This document shows positions 35,066 to 44,046 of a stretch of DNA of 64,000 nucleotides, piece by piece; within the stretch, counting starts at the first letter, position 1; each line of letters begins with the position of its first letter. This DNA is from Rubellimicrobium arenae. Lineage in GTDB: Bacteria > Pseudomonadota > Alphaproteobacteria > Rhodobacterales > Rhodobacteraceae. The position numbers and the translations under genes are program-made. The stretch spans positions 124,001 through 188,000 of the forward strand of contig NZ_JAFMSS010000007.1 in NCBI RefSeq assembly GCF_017916295.1, read 5' to 3'. The notes under the pieces are model-generated. The model did no database searches. It saw nothing but the letters and a program-made list of their open reading frames with translations, and was not told the DNA's origin.

Positions 35066-36586
35066 TCAGCGGCGGTCGCGGAAGGCGTAGACGGCCAGCG
35101 TGAGGACCATCCAGCTCAGCCCGGCGAACAGCGCCGTCAGGGCGGTCGTGGCCCAGTGCTGGGGATACTCGGCCCGTTCGGCCAGCGTGGGCTCGATATG
35201 GGCGGCAAGGTAGCGGCTTTGCTGGCGACCCTTGGCCAGGGCCGCGTCATAGGAGGCCAGCGCGGCCAGGTAGGCCCGCTGCGCGAACTCCTGGTCCACG
35301 GCAAGGCCTTCGTACTGGGCCACGAGGTCGGCATAGTCGCCGGAATTGCCCGGCGCCGTGCCGAGCACGCTGTCCGGGCCGTCGCGCGTGTCGGCGGCGC
35401 CATCCTGGGAGCCCAGGCCGAACTTGGCCCGCTCCTGCTCGATCCGCGCCTGAATGACGTCCACGCGGGCCAGGGTCTGCTCGACGCGCGGGTCGCTGTC
35501 GGGCGCGCTCTCGCGGAGGAGGTCGAGCTCGATGAGCTGCTGGGCGAGCTGCGCCTGGAGCGAGGACAGGAGGCCCATCTGGCTTTGGATGTCGGCGGTC
35601 GGGTCGACGATCTGGTTGGTGCTGCGGAAGCGGGTCATCGCCTCGCGCGCCGACTTGAGCCGCGCCACGGCTTCGTCCAGCTCCTGGCGGGCGAGGTGGG
35701 TGGTGTCGGTGAGGGCGATGTCGCTCAGCTTGTTGATGAGGGTCTGCGACTCCTCGTAGATGGCCTGGGACACGCGTTGGGCGTCCTCGGGCGTGAAGGC
35801 CTGGACCTGCACGTCCAGGAGGCCCGTGGTGGTGTCGTTGTACACGGACACCATGCGGTTCCAGTACGCCTCGAGATCCTCGATGGTGCCCGGGGGATGG
35901 TAGGCGAAGATCGGGTCGCGGTCCGGGTCGCCCTTGGCCCAGAGCGCGCGGAGGTCCAGCCGGGCGTCGAGCGCCAAAACGATCTCGCGCGACTGGATGT
36001 AGCGGTAAAGGATGTCGGTGTCCTTGGACGAGGAGCCCCCACCCGCGAGGTTGGCGAGCCCGCCCAGGACATCGATCGCGGAGCCCATCTCCTCGGTCCG
36101 GACGGAGAAGCCGACCTCGGAGGTGTAGCGGGGGGAGGCGCGTTCCCACAGGTACCAGGCCACCACCGCAGTGGGGACCACGACCAGGAGGACGAAGCTC
36201 AGGAGCACGGCCCAGTGGCGTCCGCGCGGCTGCGCGACCTCGGCGGGGCGCGGCACGGGCTGGGGCGGCGGCGGGGCGGCCAGGACGGGTCCGCGCACCG
36301 GAGCGGCGGGCGCAGGCTCGGCACGCACCACCTTGGGCGCCCCGTTGGGCTTGGCCTTCCCCTCCGGTCCGCCGCGGGCGGCCTTGAGCGCGCGCTGATG
36401 GGCGCGGCGGGCCTCGAGGGCCTCGGCCGACAGGACGGCGGCCTTCCGTGGCGGCGCGGATTCGGCCGGGGCCTCCGCCGCTGGGGGCGGAAGGGCGTCC
36501 GGCGCAGCGGCAGGCGGGGTGACCTCGGACTCGTCTGCGGAGATATCGCGGATCGAGGGCGAGTCGGCGGGTCCTGGCGGGGTCAT
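35066..36586 (-). CDS. Capsule polysaccharide export inner-membrane protein (KpsE/BexC/CtrB-like)
   Basis: Polysaccharide co-polymerase/export family protein of 506 residues. A long Pro/Ala-rich cytoplasmic N-terminus (1-123) precedes transmembrane segment 1 (about 124-146), a periplasmic domain with coiled coils (about 260-440) and transmembrane segment 2 near the C-terminus (about 478-500, ending FRDRR). In group 2 capsule systems such proteins join the ABC exporter to the outer-membrane channel. No kpsM, kpsT or glycosyltransferase genes are beside it. A GTG two codons upstream is an alternative start. Confidence 0.82.
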   Translation of the reverse strand: MTPPGPADSPSIRDISADESEVTPPAAAPDALPPPAAEAPAESAPPRKAAVLSAEALEARRAHQRALKAARGGPEGKAKPNGAPKVVRAEPAPAAPVRGPVLAAPPPPQPVPRPAEVAQPRGRHWAVLLSFVLLVVVPTAVVAWYLWERASPRYTSEVGFSVRTEEMGSAIDVLGGLANLAGGGSSSKDTDILYRYIQSREIVLALDARLDLRALWAKGDPDRDPIFAYHPPGTIEDLEAYWNRMVSVYNDTTTGLLDVQVQAFTPEDAQRVSQAIYEESQTLINKLSDIALTDTTHLARQELDEAVARLKSAREAMTRFRSTNQIVDPTADIQSQMGLLSSLQAQLAQQLIELDLLRESAPDSDPRVEQTLARVDVIQARIEQERAKFGLGSQDGAADTRDGPDSVLGTAPGNSGDYADLVAQYEGLAVDQEFAQRAYLAALASYDAALAKGRQQSRYLAAHIEPTLAERAEYPQHWATTALTALFAGLSWMVLTLAVYAFRDRR

Positions 36587-36818
36587 GATCACCTGGGCTG
36601 CTGTGTGGGATCGAGGGACCTTGAGGGTCGAGCCGACGGCACAGCGGCACCGCCGGATCGGGGTAAACTCCGATGTGCGACTTTATAGGGCCGTTGCAAG
36701 GATGACCAGAGATGACGGTGGAGCCGTGGCGGGGCCGTCACATCGTGTCGCGAATGGGGCTGTGACGTCCAGCCCCGCAGGCTAGGCTCGCTCGAAACGG
36801 CCAAAGGGAGGAGCCATC

Positions 36819-37559
36819 GTGGGGTCTGGGGTCGCCATCGTCACCGGGGCAGGGACGGGCGTGGGGCGGGCGGTGGCCCGCTCGCTGGTGCAGGCGGGCT
36901 GGCGCGTGGCCTTCGTGGGCCGGCGGGAGGAGCTGCTGCGCGCGGCGGTGGAGGAGGCGGGCGGCGGCCTTGCGCTGGCCTGCGACGTGACCGACCCCGC
37001 GCAGGTCGAGGCCATGGTGGGCCGTGTCGTGGCCGAGTGGGGGCGGCTGGACCTCCTCTTCAACAACGCCGGACGCGGCTTCAAGGCCGCCACCATCGAC
37101 GAGACGCCGGTGGAGGAATGGCTCGATGTCGTGGCGGTGAACCTGACGGGGAGCTTCCTGTGCGCCCGCGCCGCCTTTGCCCAGATGCGCCGGCAGGAGC
37201 CCCGGGGCGGGCGGATCGTCAACAACGGCTCGGTCAGCGCGCAGGCGCCCCGGCCCGGCTCGGTGGCCTACACCGCGACCAAGCACGCGATCACCGGGCT
37301 GACCAAGAGCCTGTCGCTGGACGGGCGTCCCTTTGACATCGCCTGCGGGCAGATCGACATCGGCAACGCCCTGACCGAGATGGCGCAGCAGATGACCATC
37401 GGCGTGCCGCAGGCCGACGGCAGCATCCGCGCCGAGCCGACCATCGACCCGCAGGTGGTGGCGGACGCGGTGCTTTACATGGCGGGGCTGCCCTTGTCGG
37501 CCAACGTCCAGTTCATGACGGTGATGGCGACCAAGATGCCGCTGGTGGGGAGGGGCTGA
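36819..37559 (+). CDS. SDR family NAD(P)-dependent oxidoreductase
   Basis: Classical short-chain dehydrogenase of 246 residues. The cofactor motif TGxxxGxG is at residues 9-16 (TGAGTGVG), the NNAG motif is in LLFNNAGRGF, and the catalytic Tyr-x3-Lys is in VAYTATKHA. The GTG start follows AGGGAGGAG closely. It ends three bases before the denD-like gene, so the two are co-transcribed, and it probably acts on the same or a linked hydroxy-acid or sugar substrate. Confidence 0.88.
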   Translation: MGSGVAIVTGAGTGVGRAVARSLVQAGWRVAFVGRREELLRAAVEEAGGGLALACDVTDPAQVEAMVGRVVAEWGRLDLLFNNAGRGFKAATIDETPVEEWLDVVAVNLTGSFLCARAAFAQMRRQEPRGGRIVNNGSVSAQAPRPGSVAYTATKHAITGLTKSLSLDGRPFDIACGQIDIGNALTEMAQQMTIGVPQADGSIRAEPTIDPQVVADAVLYMAGLPLSANVQFMTVMATKMPLVGRG

Positions 37560-37562
37560 GCG

Positions 37563-38543
37563 ATGCGGATCCTTGTGACCGGCGCGGCCGGGATGATCGG
37601 GCAAAAGCTGGTGCAGCGGCTTCTGGCGGACGATGGCCTGGGCGTGCACCCGATCGAAGGGCTGGTGCTGCACGATGTGGTGCGTCCGCAGGCCGATTCG
37701 CCGCTGGTGACCGCGCTGGAGGGGGACCTGTCGGCCGAGGGTGCCGCCGAGGCGCTGATCGCGCACCGGCCGGACCTGATCGTCCACCTCGCGGGCGTGG
37801 TGTCCGGGGAGGCCGAGCGGAACTTCGACCTCGGGTACAAGGTGAACCTCGACGGCACGCGCGAGCTGCTGGAGGCGGCCCGCAGGGCGGGGCTCGCGCC
37901 GCGGGTCGTCTATGCCTCGACCGAGGCGGTGTTCGGCGGGCCCTTTCCGGACGTGATCCCGGACGACTTCGCGCCGCAGCCGCTCACCTCCTATGGGACG
38001 CAGAAGCTGATCGGCGAGGCGCTGGTCAACGACTACTCGCGCCGGGGGGTTGTCGACGGGGTGTCGATCCGCTTTCCGACGATCTGCGTCCGGCCCGGCA
38101 AGCCCAACGCGGCGGCGAGCGGGTTCTTTTCCGGCATCATCCGGGAGCCGCTGGTGGGCCTGCCCGCCGTGCTGCCGGTGCCGCGCGACGTCGTGCACAC
38201 CATGGCGAGCCCGCGGGCGGCGGTGAACTTCATCCTGCGCGCCGCGACCATGGACACCGCGCCTCTGGGCGGGCGGCGCGCGGTGACGCCGCCGGGGGTG
38301 GCCGTCTCGGTGGCCGAGGAGATCGAGGCGCTGCGCAAGGTCGCGGGCGAGAAGGCCGTGGCGCTGATCGAGGAGCGGCCCGATCCCGCCGTCTGGGCCA
38401 TCGTGCAGACCTGGGCCAAGGCCTTCGAGGCCCGGCGCGGCCGCGAGCTGGGCTTCGAGGCCGAGTCGAGCTTCGAGGAGATCCTGCGCGTCCACGTGGA
38501 GGACGAGCTGGGCGGGCGCATCCCGGTGGCCGAGGGCGCCTGA
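37563..38543 (+). CDS. denD: NAD-dependent epimerase/dehydratase, D-erythronate dehydrogenase (DenD)-like
   Basis: Extended SDR of 326 residues. The nucleotide motif is GAAGMIG (7-13), and the catalytic Tyr-x3-Lys is in SYGTQKLIGE. The overall sequence, including the RFPTICVRPGKPNAAASGFFSG segment, is that of the DenD/erythronate-type family, which oxidises D-erythronate to 2-keto-D-erythronate. The usual partners of that pathway (OtnK kinase, OtnC, OtnI) are absent here, so the assignment to D-erythronate is by family only. It sits in a two-gene operon with the upstream SDR. Confidence 0.75.
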   Translation: MRILVTGAAGMIGQKLVQRLLADDGLGVHPIEGLVLHDVVRPQADSPLVTALEGDLSAEGAAEALIAHRPDLIVHLAGVVSGEAERNFDLGYKVNLDGTRELLEAARRAGLAPRVVYASTEAVFGGPFPDVIPDDFAPQPLTSYGTQKLIGEALVNDYSRRGVVDGVSIRFPTICVRPGKPNAAASGFFSGIIREPLVGLPAVLPVPRDVVHTMASPRAAVNFILRAATMDTAPLGGRRAVTPPGVAVSVAEEIEALRKVAGEKAVALIEERPDPAVWAIVQTWAKAFEARRGRELGFEAESSFEEILRVHVEDELGGRIPVAEGA

Positions 38544-38555
38544 TCCGCCCGCCGG

Positions 38556-39494
38556 TCAGACCGGGCTGAGGAGCGGCGTTCCGGCGAAGTGCGCGGCGAT
38601 GTTGTCGAGGACCATCTTCGACATCGCGTCGCGCGTGTCCCGGGTGGCCGAGCCGATGTGCGGCGTCAGCACCACGTTCGGGAGCCGCGTCAGCCGGGGA
38701 TCGGGCTGCGGCTCGTTCCACATGACATCGAGGCCGGCGCCGCCGAGCCGGCCCGCCTCGAGCGCCTCGATCAGGGCGGGCTCGTCCACGACGCTGCCGC
38801 GGGCGACGTTGACGAGGACGCCCTCGGGACCCAGCGCCGCCAGCACGGCGGTCGAGACCATGTTCTTCGTCTCGGCCCCGCCGGGGACGACGACCATCAG
38901 GATGTCGGAGCGTTCCGCCAGTCGGACGAGGTCGGGCTCGTGTGGGTAGGGGACGTCTTTGGGGTGGCGGGTGGTGTAGGCGATTTCGAGGCCGAACGCC
39001 TCGGCCCGCCGGGCGATGGCGGTGCCGATGGTGCCCAGGCCCAGGATGCCCAGCGTCCTGCCGCGCAGCGCCCGGCCCAGGGGAAACTCCCCGTCGGCCC
39101 AATCGCCCGACCGGACGTGACGTTCGAGCGCCGGCAGGTTCTTCCAGGCGGCGAGGAGCAGCATCATCGCGACGTCCGCGACCTCGTCCGCCAGGGCCGG
39201 GGCCGGGTTGGTGAGCGGGATGCCCCGGGCGCGCAGGGCCGCGCGGTCGATCCCCTCGAGCCCCGCCGAAGAGGAGGCGACGAGGCGGAGCGCCGGAAGC
39301 CCGTCGATCTGGGCGGCGGTCAGGCCCTTGTGGCCGTCGGTCACCACCGCGGCGATCCGGGGCGCGACCTCGCGCAGCAGCGCGTCCGGGTCGGGCGCGG
39401 TGTCGAGGCGGTGAACCTCGTAGGTCGCCTCCAGCTCGGACTGGCGGGCGTCGACGAGAAGGGGGCGGAGGACCAGGATCGCGGGCTTGCTCAT
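38556..39494 (-). CDS. D-isomer specific 2-hydroxyacid dehydrogenase
   Basis: NAD(P)-dependent reductase or oxidase of 2-keto/2-hydroxy acids (glyoxylate/hydroxypyruvate reductase group), 312 residues. The Rossmann motif is GILGLGTIG, the catalytic Arg is in NVARGSVVDE, the Glu is near GLDVMWNEP and the His is in LTPHIGSAT. The start overlaps the stop of the EamA gene (ATGA). It is third in the mnmD-eamA-dehydrogenase chain and convergent with denD. Confidence 0.9.
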   Translation of the reverse strand: MSKPAILVLRPLLVDARQSELEATYEVHRLDTAPDPDALLREVAPRIAAVVTDGHKGLTAAQIDGLPALRLVASSSAGLEGIDRAALRARGIPLTNPAPALADEVADVAMMLLLAAWKNLPALERHVRSGDWADGEFPLGRALRGRTLGILGLGTIGTAIARRAEAFGLEIAYTTRHPKDVPYPHEPDLVRLAERSDILMVVVPGGAETKNMVSTAVLAALGPEGVLVNVARGSVVDEPALIEALEAGRLGGAGLDVMWNEPQPDPRLTRLPNVVLTPHIGSATRDTRDAMSKMVLDNIAAHFAGTPLLSPV

Positions 39495-40399
39495 GCGGGC
39501 ACCTTGCGGCGGCGCGCGCGTTCGCGCCAGAGGGTGAAGAGGCCCGCCCCGACGACGATGGCGGCGCCGATCACGGTGGTGGCGTGCAGCGTTTCGCCGA
39601 AGACGGTGACGCCGATCGCCGAAGCGAAGACCAGCTGGAGATAGGCGAAAGGCTGGACCGTCGAGGCCTCGGCCACCTCGTAGACCTTGATGAGCAGCCA
39701 ATGGCCGGCGACGCCGGACAGGCACAGGAGCGCCATCATCGCCCAGTCGCCGGCGGCCATCGGCTGCCAATGGAACATCCCCACGGCCGTCATCGCCACG
39801 GCCCCCCCGACGCCGGTCCAGAAGAAGCTGGTGGCGGAGCTGTCCCTGCGCCCGGCCAGACGGGTGAGAAGGCCATAGAGCGCGAACATGAACGCCCCGG
39901 CGAGGGCGACCAGCGCCCCCGAATCGAAGACCGCGACTCCGGGCCTCAGGATCACCAGGATGCCGAGGAAGCCCACGCCGATGGCGGTCCAGCGGCGCCA
40001 GCCGACCGTTTCGCCCAGGACCGGTCCCGACAGAGCCGCGATGATGAGCGGGCAGGCCGCGAAGATGGCGTGGCTCTGCGCCAGCCCGAGGAGGGTGAAG
40101 GCATAGATCGTCACGCAGATCTCGGCCACGAGGAGGACGGCGCGGACGATCTGCAGGAACGGCTGCGACGTCGCGGCCGCCGCCCGGACCGACCCCTGCT
40201 GCGCCCGGCCGAGCAGGATCACGAAGGCCGCGAAGAACCAGAAGCGGACCATCACGACCATGTAGACGTTCGTGGCTTCGGCCAAGTGGCGCGACAGGCC
40301 GTCCTGCATCGAGAAGATGAAGGAGGTCAGCGCCATGAGCGCGATGCCCAGGCGGGCGTCGTTGCGCTGGAGGGGCGGGGCGGTGGTGACGGCGGTCAT
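39491..40399 (-). CDS. EamA/DMT family transporter
   Basis: Inner-membrane protein of 302 residues with about ten transmembrane helices in two EamA halves. The second half begins near residue 155. It ends in a basic cytoplasmic tail (WRERARRRKVPA). It overlaps both neighbours by four bases, so it is translationally coupled to mnmD upstream and the 2-hydroxyacid dehydrogenase downstream. Substrate unknown; the linked dehydrogenase makes an organic-acid exporter possible, which is inference. Confidence 0.87.
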   Translation of the reverse strand: MTAVTTAPPLQRNDARLGIALMALTSFIFSMQDGLSRHLAEATNVYMVVMVRFWFFAAFVILLGRAQQGSVRAAAATSQPFLQIVRAVLLVAEICVTIYAFTLLGLAQSHAIFAACPLIIAALSGPVLGETVGWRRWTAIGVGFLGILVILRPGVAVFDSGALVALAGAFMFALYGLLTRLAGRRDSSATSFFWTGVGGAVAMTAVGMFHWQPMAAGDWAMMALLCLSGVAGHWLLIKVYEVAEASTVQPFAYLQLVFASAIGVTVFGETLHATTVIGAAIVVGAGLFTLWRERARRRKVPA

Positions 40400-41064
40400 G
40401 ACGGGGCCCTCGCGGTGGTCATGTGGCGCTTGGTGCCGAAGCCGGGGCGGCGCTCGACGGTGAGGCCCGCCTCGGCGAGCGCGCGGCGGACATGGCCCGC
40501 GGCGGTGTAGGTGGCCAGCCTGCCCCCGGGGGCGAGCTTGGCCGCGACGGCATGGAGCAGCGCGGGCTCCCACATCTCGGGGTTCTTGGCGGGCGAGAAG
40601 CCGTCGAGATAGGCCGCGTCCGCCGGTCCCGGCCAAGCGGGCAGGGTCGCGCGGGCGTCGCCCTCGACGATGGTGAGCGTGAGGGGGCCGAAGGTCCAGG
40701 GCCCCGGGCCCCGGAGGGCCTGGGCGAGCTCGGCCGCCTCGGATGCGATCCCGGGGAAGGCGGCGAGGGCCCGGGCGCGGTCCTCGGGCGACATGGGGAA
40801 GGCTTCGAAGCTGGTGTAGTGGACCGGTCCCGCCACCTGCGCCGCGCGGGCGGCCCGGAGCGTCACCAGGAAGTTGAGGCCGGTGCCGAAGCCCAGTTCG
40901 AGGATCCGGAAGCCGGGGCGGAAGCGGGCGGGCAGGTCGTTCCCCGCGAGGAAGACATGGCGCGTTTCCTCGAGCCCCCCTTGCAGCGAGAAGTAGGGGT
41001 CGTCGAAGCGGCGCGAGACAGGGATGTCCTCGCGCCAGTCGATGGGGGCGGTCTGGTCCGGCAT
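40396..41064 (-). CDS. mnmD: tRNA (5-methylaminomethyl-2-thiouridine)(34)-methyltransferase
   Basis: SAM-dependent enzyme of 222 residues for the last methylation in mnm5s2U34 of tRNAs. It corresponds to the N-terminal half of E. coli MnmC. The SAM motif is ILELGFGTGLN, and the family signature YLDGFSPAKNPEMW holds the catalytic Asp. The ATG at 41064 is preferred to 41136 because similarity begins there. It is divergent from an MnmC-like FAD oxidase 49 bases away. Confidence 0.9.
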   Translation of the reverse strand: MPDQTAPIDWREDIPVSRRFDDPYFSLQGGLEETRHVFLAGNDLPARFRPGFRILELGFGTGLNFLVTLRAARAAQVAGPVHYTSFEAFPMSPEDRARALAAFPGIASEAAELAQALRGPGPWTFGPLTLTIVEGDARATLPAWPGPADAAYLDGFSPAKNPEMWEPALLHAVAAKLAPGGRLATYTAAGHVRRALAEAGLTVERRPGFGTKRHMTTARAPS

Positions 41065-41113
41065 GGGGGAACCGTGCTTGAAGGCCCGGGCGGTATGGGC
41101 GTGGGGGGCGGGA

Positions 41114-42109
41114 ATGGCAAGGATCGACGTGACCATCCGGGGGGCCGGGGTGCTGGGCCTTGCCGTGGCCTGGGCCTGCGCGGACCGGGGCGCCCGGGTC
41201 CGGGTGATCGACCCGGGCGGCGTCGGAGCGGGGGCGAGCGGCGGCTTGGTCGGCGCCTTGTCGCCCCATGTGCCCGAGGGGTGGGACGAGGCGAAGGCCG
41301 CGCAGCTCGAAAGCCTGCTGATGCAGGGGGCCTTCTGGGCGCGCGTGCGGGAGGCGGGCGGCGTGGACCCGGGCTATGCCCGGACGGGACGGCTGATGCC
41401 GGTGGCCGACGCCAAGGGGATCGAGATCGCGCGCCGGCGGGGCGAGGCCGCCCGCGACCTTTGGCGGGGCGAAGCCCGTTGGGAGGTGGTTCCGGCACCC
41501 GAGGGCTGGGCGCCGGTCTCGGGCTCGGGCCTGGTGGTGCGGGATACGCTGGCCGCGCGGGTGGCGCCACGTCGGGCGCTGGCGGCTCTGGTCGCGGCGG
41601 TCCGGGCGCGGGGCGGAGAGGTCCTGCGGGACGGCGCCGAGGCCGGCCCGCTGGTGCTGGCCACGGGCGTCGCGGGCCTGGGCGGCGCGGGGGTGAAAGG
41701 GCAGGCGGCGCTGCTCCGGCTTCCGGGGGTGGAGGGCTGCCCGCAGGTCTATGCGGGGGGGATCTACGTGGTGCCGCACGCCGATGGCACCGTGGCGGTG
41801 GGCTCGACGGCGGAGAAGACGTGGGAGGACCCCGTCTCGACCGACGAAAAGCTGGAGGAGGTGATCGCCCGGGCGCGCGCGTTGGTTCCGGCGCTGGGCG
41901 ACGCGCCGGTCATCGAGCGCTGGGCGGCGGTTCGGCCCCGCGCGGCCACGGGAGCCCTGTGGCTGGGTGAGGAGCGGCCCGGGGTCTTTCTGGCGAACGG
42001 CGGGTTCCGGACCGGATTCGGCATGGCGCCGCTGGTCGGGCGGCTGATGGCGGACCTGATCCTGGATGGGCAGGATGCGATCCCGTCCGCGTTCCGGGCC
42101 GGCGGATGA
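41114..42109 (+). CDS. FAD-dependent oxidoreductase, MnmC C-terminal domain-like
   Basis: DAO-family flavoprotein of 331 residues with an N-terminal FAD-binding motif (IRGAGVLGLAVAWACADRG). The C-terminal FAD-contacting segment is FLANGGFRTGFGMAPLVGR. Its position head-to-head with mnmD suggests it supplies the oxidase step of MnmC (cmnm5U34 to nm5U34), with the two halves encoded apart. Other DAO enzymes (glycine or D-amino acid oxidases) look alike at this level, so the substrate remains an inference. Confidence 0.75.
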   Translation: MARIDVTIRGAGVLGLAVAWACADRGARVRVIDPGGVGAGASGGLVGALSPHVPEGWDEAKAAQLESLLMQGAFWARVREAGGVDPGYARTGRLMPVADAKGIEIARRRGEAARDLWRGEARWEVVPAPEGWAPVSGSGLVVRDTLAARVAPRRALAALVAAVRARGGEVLRDGAEAGPLVLATGVAGLGGAGVKGQAALLRLPGVEGCPQVYAGGIYVVPHADGTVAVGSTAEKTWEDPVSTDEKLEEVIARARALVPALGDAPVIERWAAVRPRAATGALWLGEERPGVFLANGGFRTGFGMAPLVGRLMADLILDGQDAIPSAFRAGG

Positions 42110-42170
42110 CCGGATTCCGGCCCCCCGCCCTGTCCCTGGCAGGGGGCCGCGTCCCGGAGGCGCATCCCTG

Positions 42171-42198
42171 GCCCGGTCGTCCTGCCGGGCTTCTTGTT
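42171..42198 (+). terminator. Possible terminator after the FAD oxidase gene
   Basis: Six-bp GC stem (GCCCGG/CCGGGC, eight-base loop) followed by the T-rich TTCTTGTT, 61 bases after the stop. Confidence 0.45.
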
Positions 42199-42370
42199 GG
42201 GATCCTGCGCCGTCTGCCGCCCGCGGTTGCCTGTGATCCCGGGGCCTGAGTCGGGCCTGTTTCCCGCACAGGAGTTAATGAAAGGTTTACGCCGGCCATG
42301 GACGGGTGTGGCGGCTTGCCGCGCCCCGCCCGGTGGACCAAGGTGCGCCCGAATCGAACGGAGGTGATCC

Positions 42371-44029
42371 ATGCGGCACGGTGGGCAGATCCTGGCGGAC
42401 CAACTGCGGCTGCACGGCGTGCGGCGCGTGTTCTCGGTTCCGGGGGAAAGCTTCCTGGCCGCGCTGGACGGGCTGCACGGCAGCGGCATCGCCAACGTCG
42501 TCTGCCGCCAGGAAGGGGGCGCCGCGATGATGGCCGAGGCGCAGGGCAAGATGACCGGCGAGCCGGGGATCTGCTTCGTGACGCGCGGGCCGGGGGCCAC
42601 CAACGCGGCGGCGGGTGTGCATGTGGCGCGCCAGGATTCGACGCCCCTGATCCTGTTCATCGGGCAGATCGACACCGGGCACCGCGACCGCGAGGCGTTC
42701 CAGGAGGTCGACTTCCGCGCGATGTTCGGGCCTTTGGCCAAATGGGCGGCCGAGATCGACTCGGTGGAGCGGATCCCGGAATACATCGGCCGCGCCTTTG
42801 CGGTCGCCACCTCGGGGCGGCCGGGGCCGGTGGTGCTGGCCCTGCCCGAGGACATGCTGAGCCGCGCGGCCCAGGTGCCGGACCGGCCGGGACGGTTCCC
42901 GCGGCTGGCTGGGGACCTGACCGCTCCGGCCCGGCTGGTGATGGAGGCGCTGCGTGGCGCGTCGCGGCCCCTCGTGGTCGTCGGGGGGCCGCACTGGTCC
43001 GCCGATGCGGCGGCGGACCTCGCGCGGTTCGCCGAGGCGCAGGGGCTTCCGGTGGCCTGCTCGTTCCGGCGGCAGGACTACATGGACAACCGGCATCCGA
43101 ACTACGTGGGCGACCTCAACGTGGGCCCGTCGCCACGTCTGGCCGCCCGTCTGCGCGAGGCGGACGCGCTGCTCGTGCTCGGGTCGCGGCTGGGCGATAT
43201 CGCGACGCAGGGCTACACCCTGCTCGACCCCCGCCACCACGGGAAGCGGCTGTTCCATGTCCATGCCGATCCCGACGAGCCGGGTCACGTCTGGCGGCCC
43301 GAGTTCGCCATCACCGCCGAGGCTCCCGCCTTCGTCAGGGCGCTGGCGGACCTGTCGCCGATGGGCGCGGACTGGGACGAATGGACCCGCGCCGCCCGCG
43401 CCGACTACGACTGGTGGCGCAGCCCGCAGCCGACCCCCGGCGCCGTCCGGCAGGAAGAGGTCATCCGCTGGCTGTCCGAAACCCTGCCCGAGGACGCGGT
43501 CCTGACCAACGGGGCGGGAAACTTCGCGGCCTTCCTGCACCGCTACTTCGTCTACAAGGGCTATCGCACGCAGCTCGCCCCCACCTCCGGAAGCATGGGA
43601 TACGGCTTTCCGGCGGCCGTGGCGGCCTCGCTGGAGCACCCGGGGCGCGTGGTGGTCTGCGTGGCCGGGGACGGCGACTTCCAGATGACCCTGAACGAGA
43701 TGAGCACCGCCGTGCAGCACGGCGCCTGCCCGATCGTGGTGGTGATGAACAACGGCCGCTATGGCACGATCCGGATGCACCAGGAGCGGACCTATCCGGG
43801 CCGGGTCTCGGGCACGGACCTCGCGAACCCGGACTATGCCATGCTGGCCCGCGCTTATGGCGGCCACGGGGAAACGGTCACCCGGGGCGAGGATTTCCCC
43901 GACGCCCTCGCACGGGCGCGGGCCTCGGGCACCGTCGCCGTCATCGAGTGCCGGGTGGATTCGGAAGCACTCACCCCCTCGCAGACCCTTGCTGCGGCGC
44001 GGGAGCAAGGGATGCGGGCGCAGGGCTGA
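42371..44029 (+). CDS. Thiamine diphosphate-dependent enzyme (acetolactate synthase-like large subunit)
   Basis: ThDP enzyme of 552 residues. The N-terminal pyrimidine-binding domain holds the activating glutamate (Glu48 in CRQEGG), a central domain lies at about 190-320, and the C-terminal domain has the GDG...N diphosphate motif (VAGDGDFQMTLNEM). A near-perfect anti-16S sequence, GGAGGTGATCC, ends at the ATG, indicating strong translation. There is no adjacent regulatory ilvH subunit, so it is probably a decarboxylase or carboligase of another pathway rather than biosynthetic acetolactate synthase. Confidence 0.88.
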   Translation: MRHGGQILADQLRLHGVRRVFSVPGESFLAALDGLHGSGIANVVCRQEGGAAMMAEAQGKMTGEPGICFVTRGPGATNAAAGVHVARQDSTPLILFIGQIDTGHRDREAFQEVDFRAMFGPLAKWAAEIDSVERIPEYIGRAFAVATSGRPGPVVLALPEDMLSRAAQVPDRPGRFPRLAGDLTAPARLVMEALRGASRPLVVVGGPHWSADAAADLARFAEAQGLPVACSFRRQDYMDNRHPNYVGDLNVGPSPRLAARLREADALLVLGSRLGDIATQGYTLLDPRHHGKRLFHVHADPDEPGHVWRPEFAITAEAPAFVRALADLSPMGADWDEWTRAARADYDWWRSPQPTPGAVRQEEVIRWLSETLPEDAVLTNGAGNFAAFLHRYFVYKGYRTQLAPTSGSMGYGFPAAVAASLEHPGRVVVCVAGDGDFQMTLNEMSTAVQHGACPIVVVMNNGRYGTIRMHQERTYPGRVSGTDLANPDYAMLARAYGGHGETVTRGEDFPDALARARASGTVAVIECRVDSEALTPSQTLAAAREQGMRAQG

Positions 44030-44046
44030 GCGGAAGGGCCTCCGGC

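Noticed and set aside
42281..42370. Upstream starts for the ThDP enzyme gene
   Set aside because: The GGAGGTGATCC site placed just before the ATG at 42371 and similarity starting there make longer forms unlikely.
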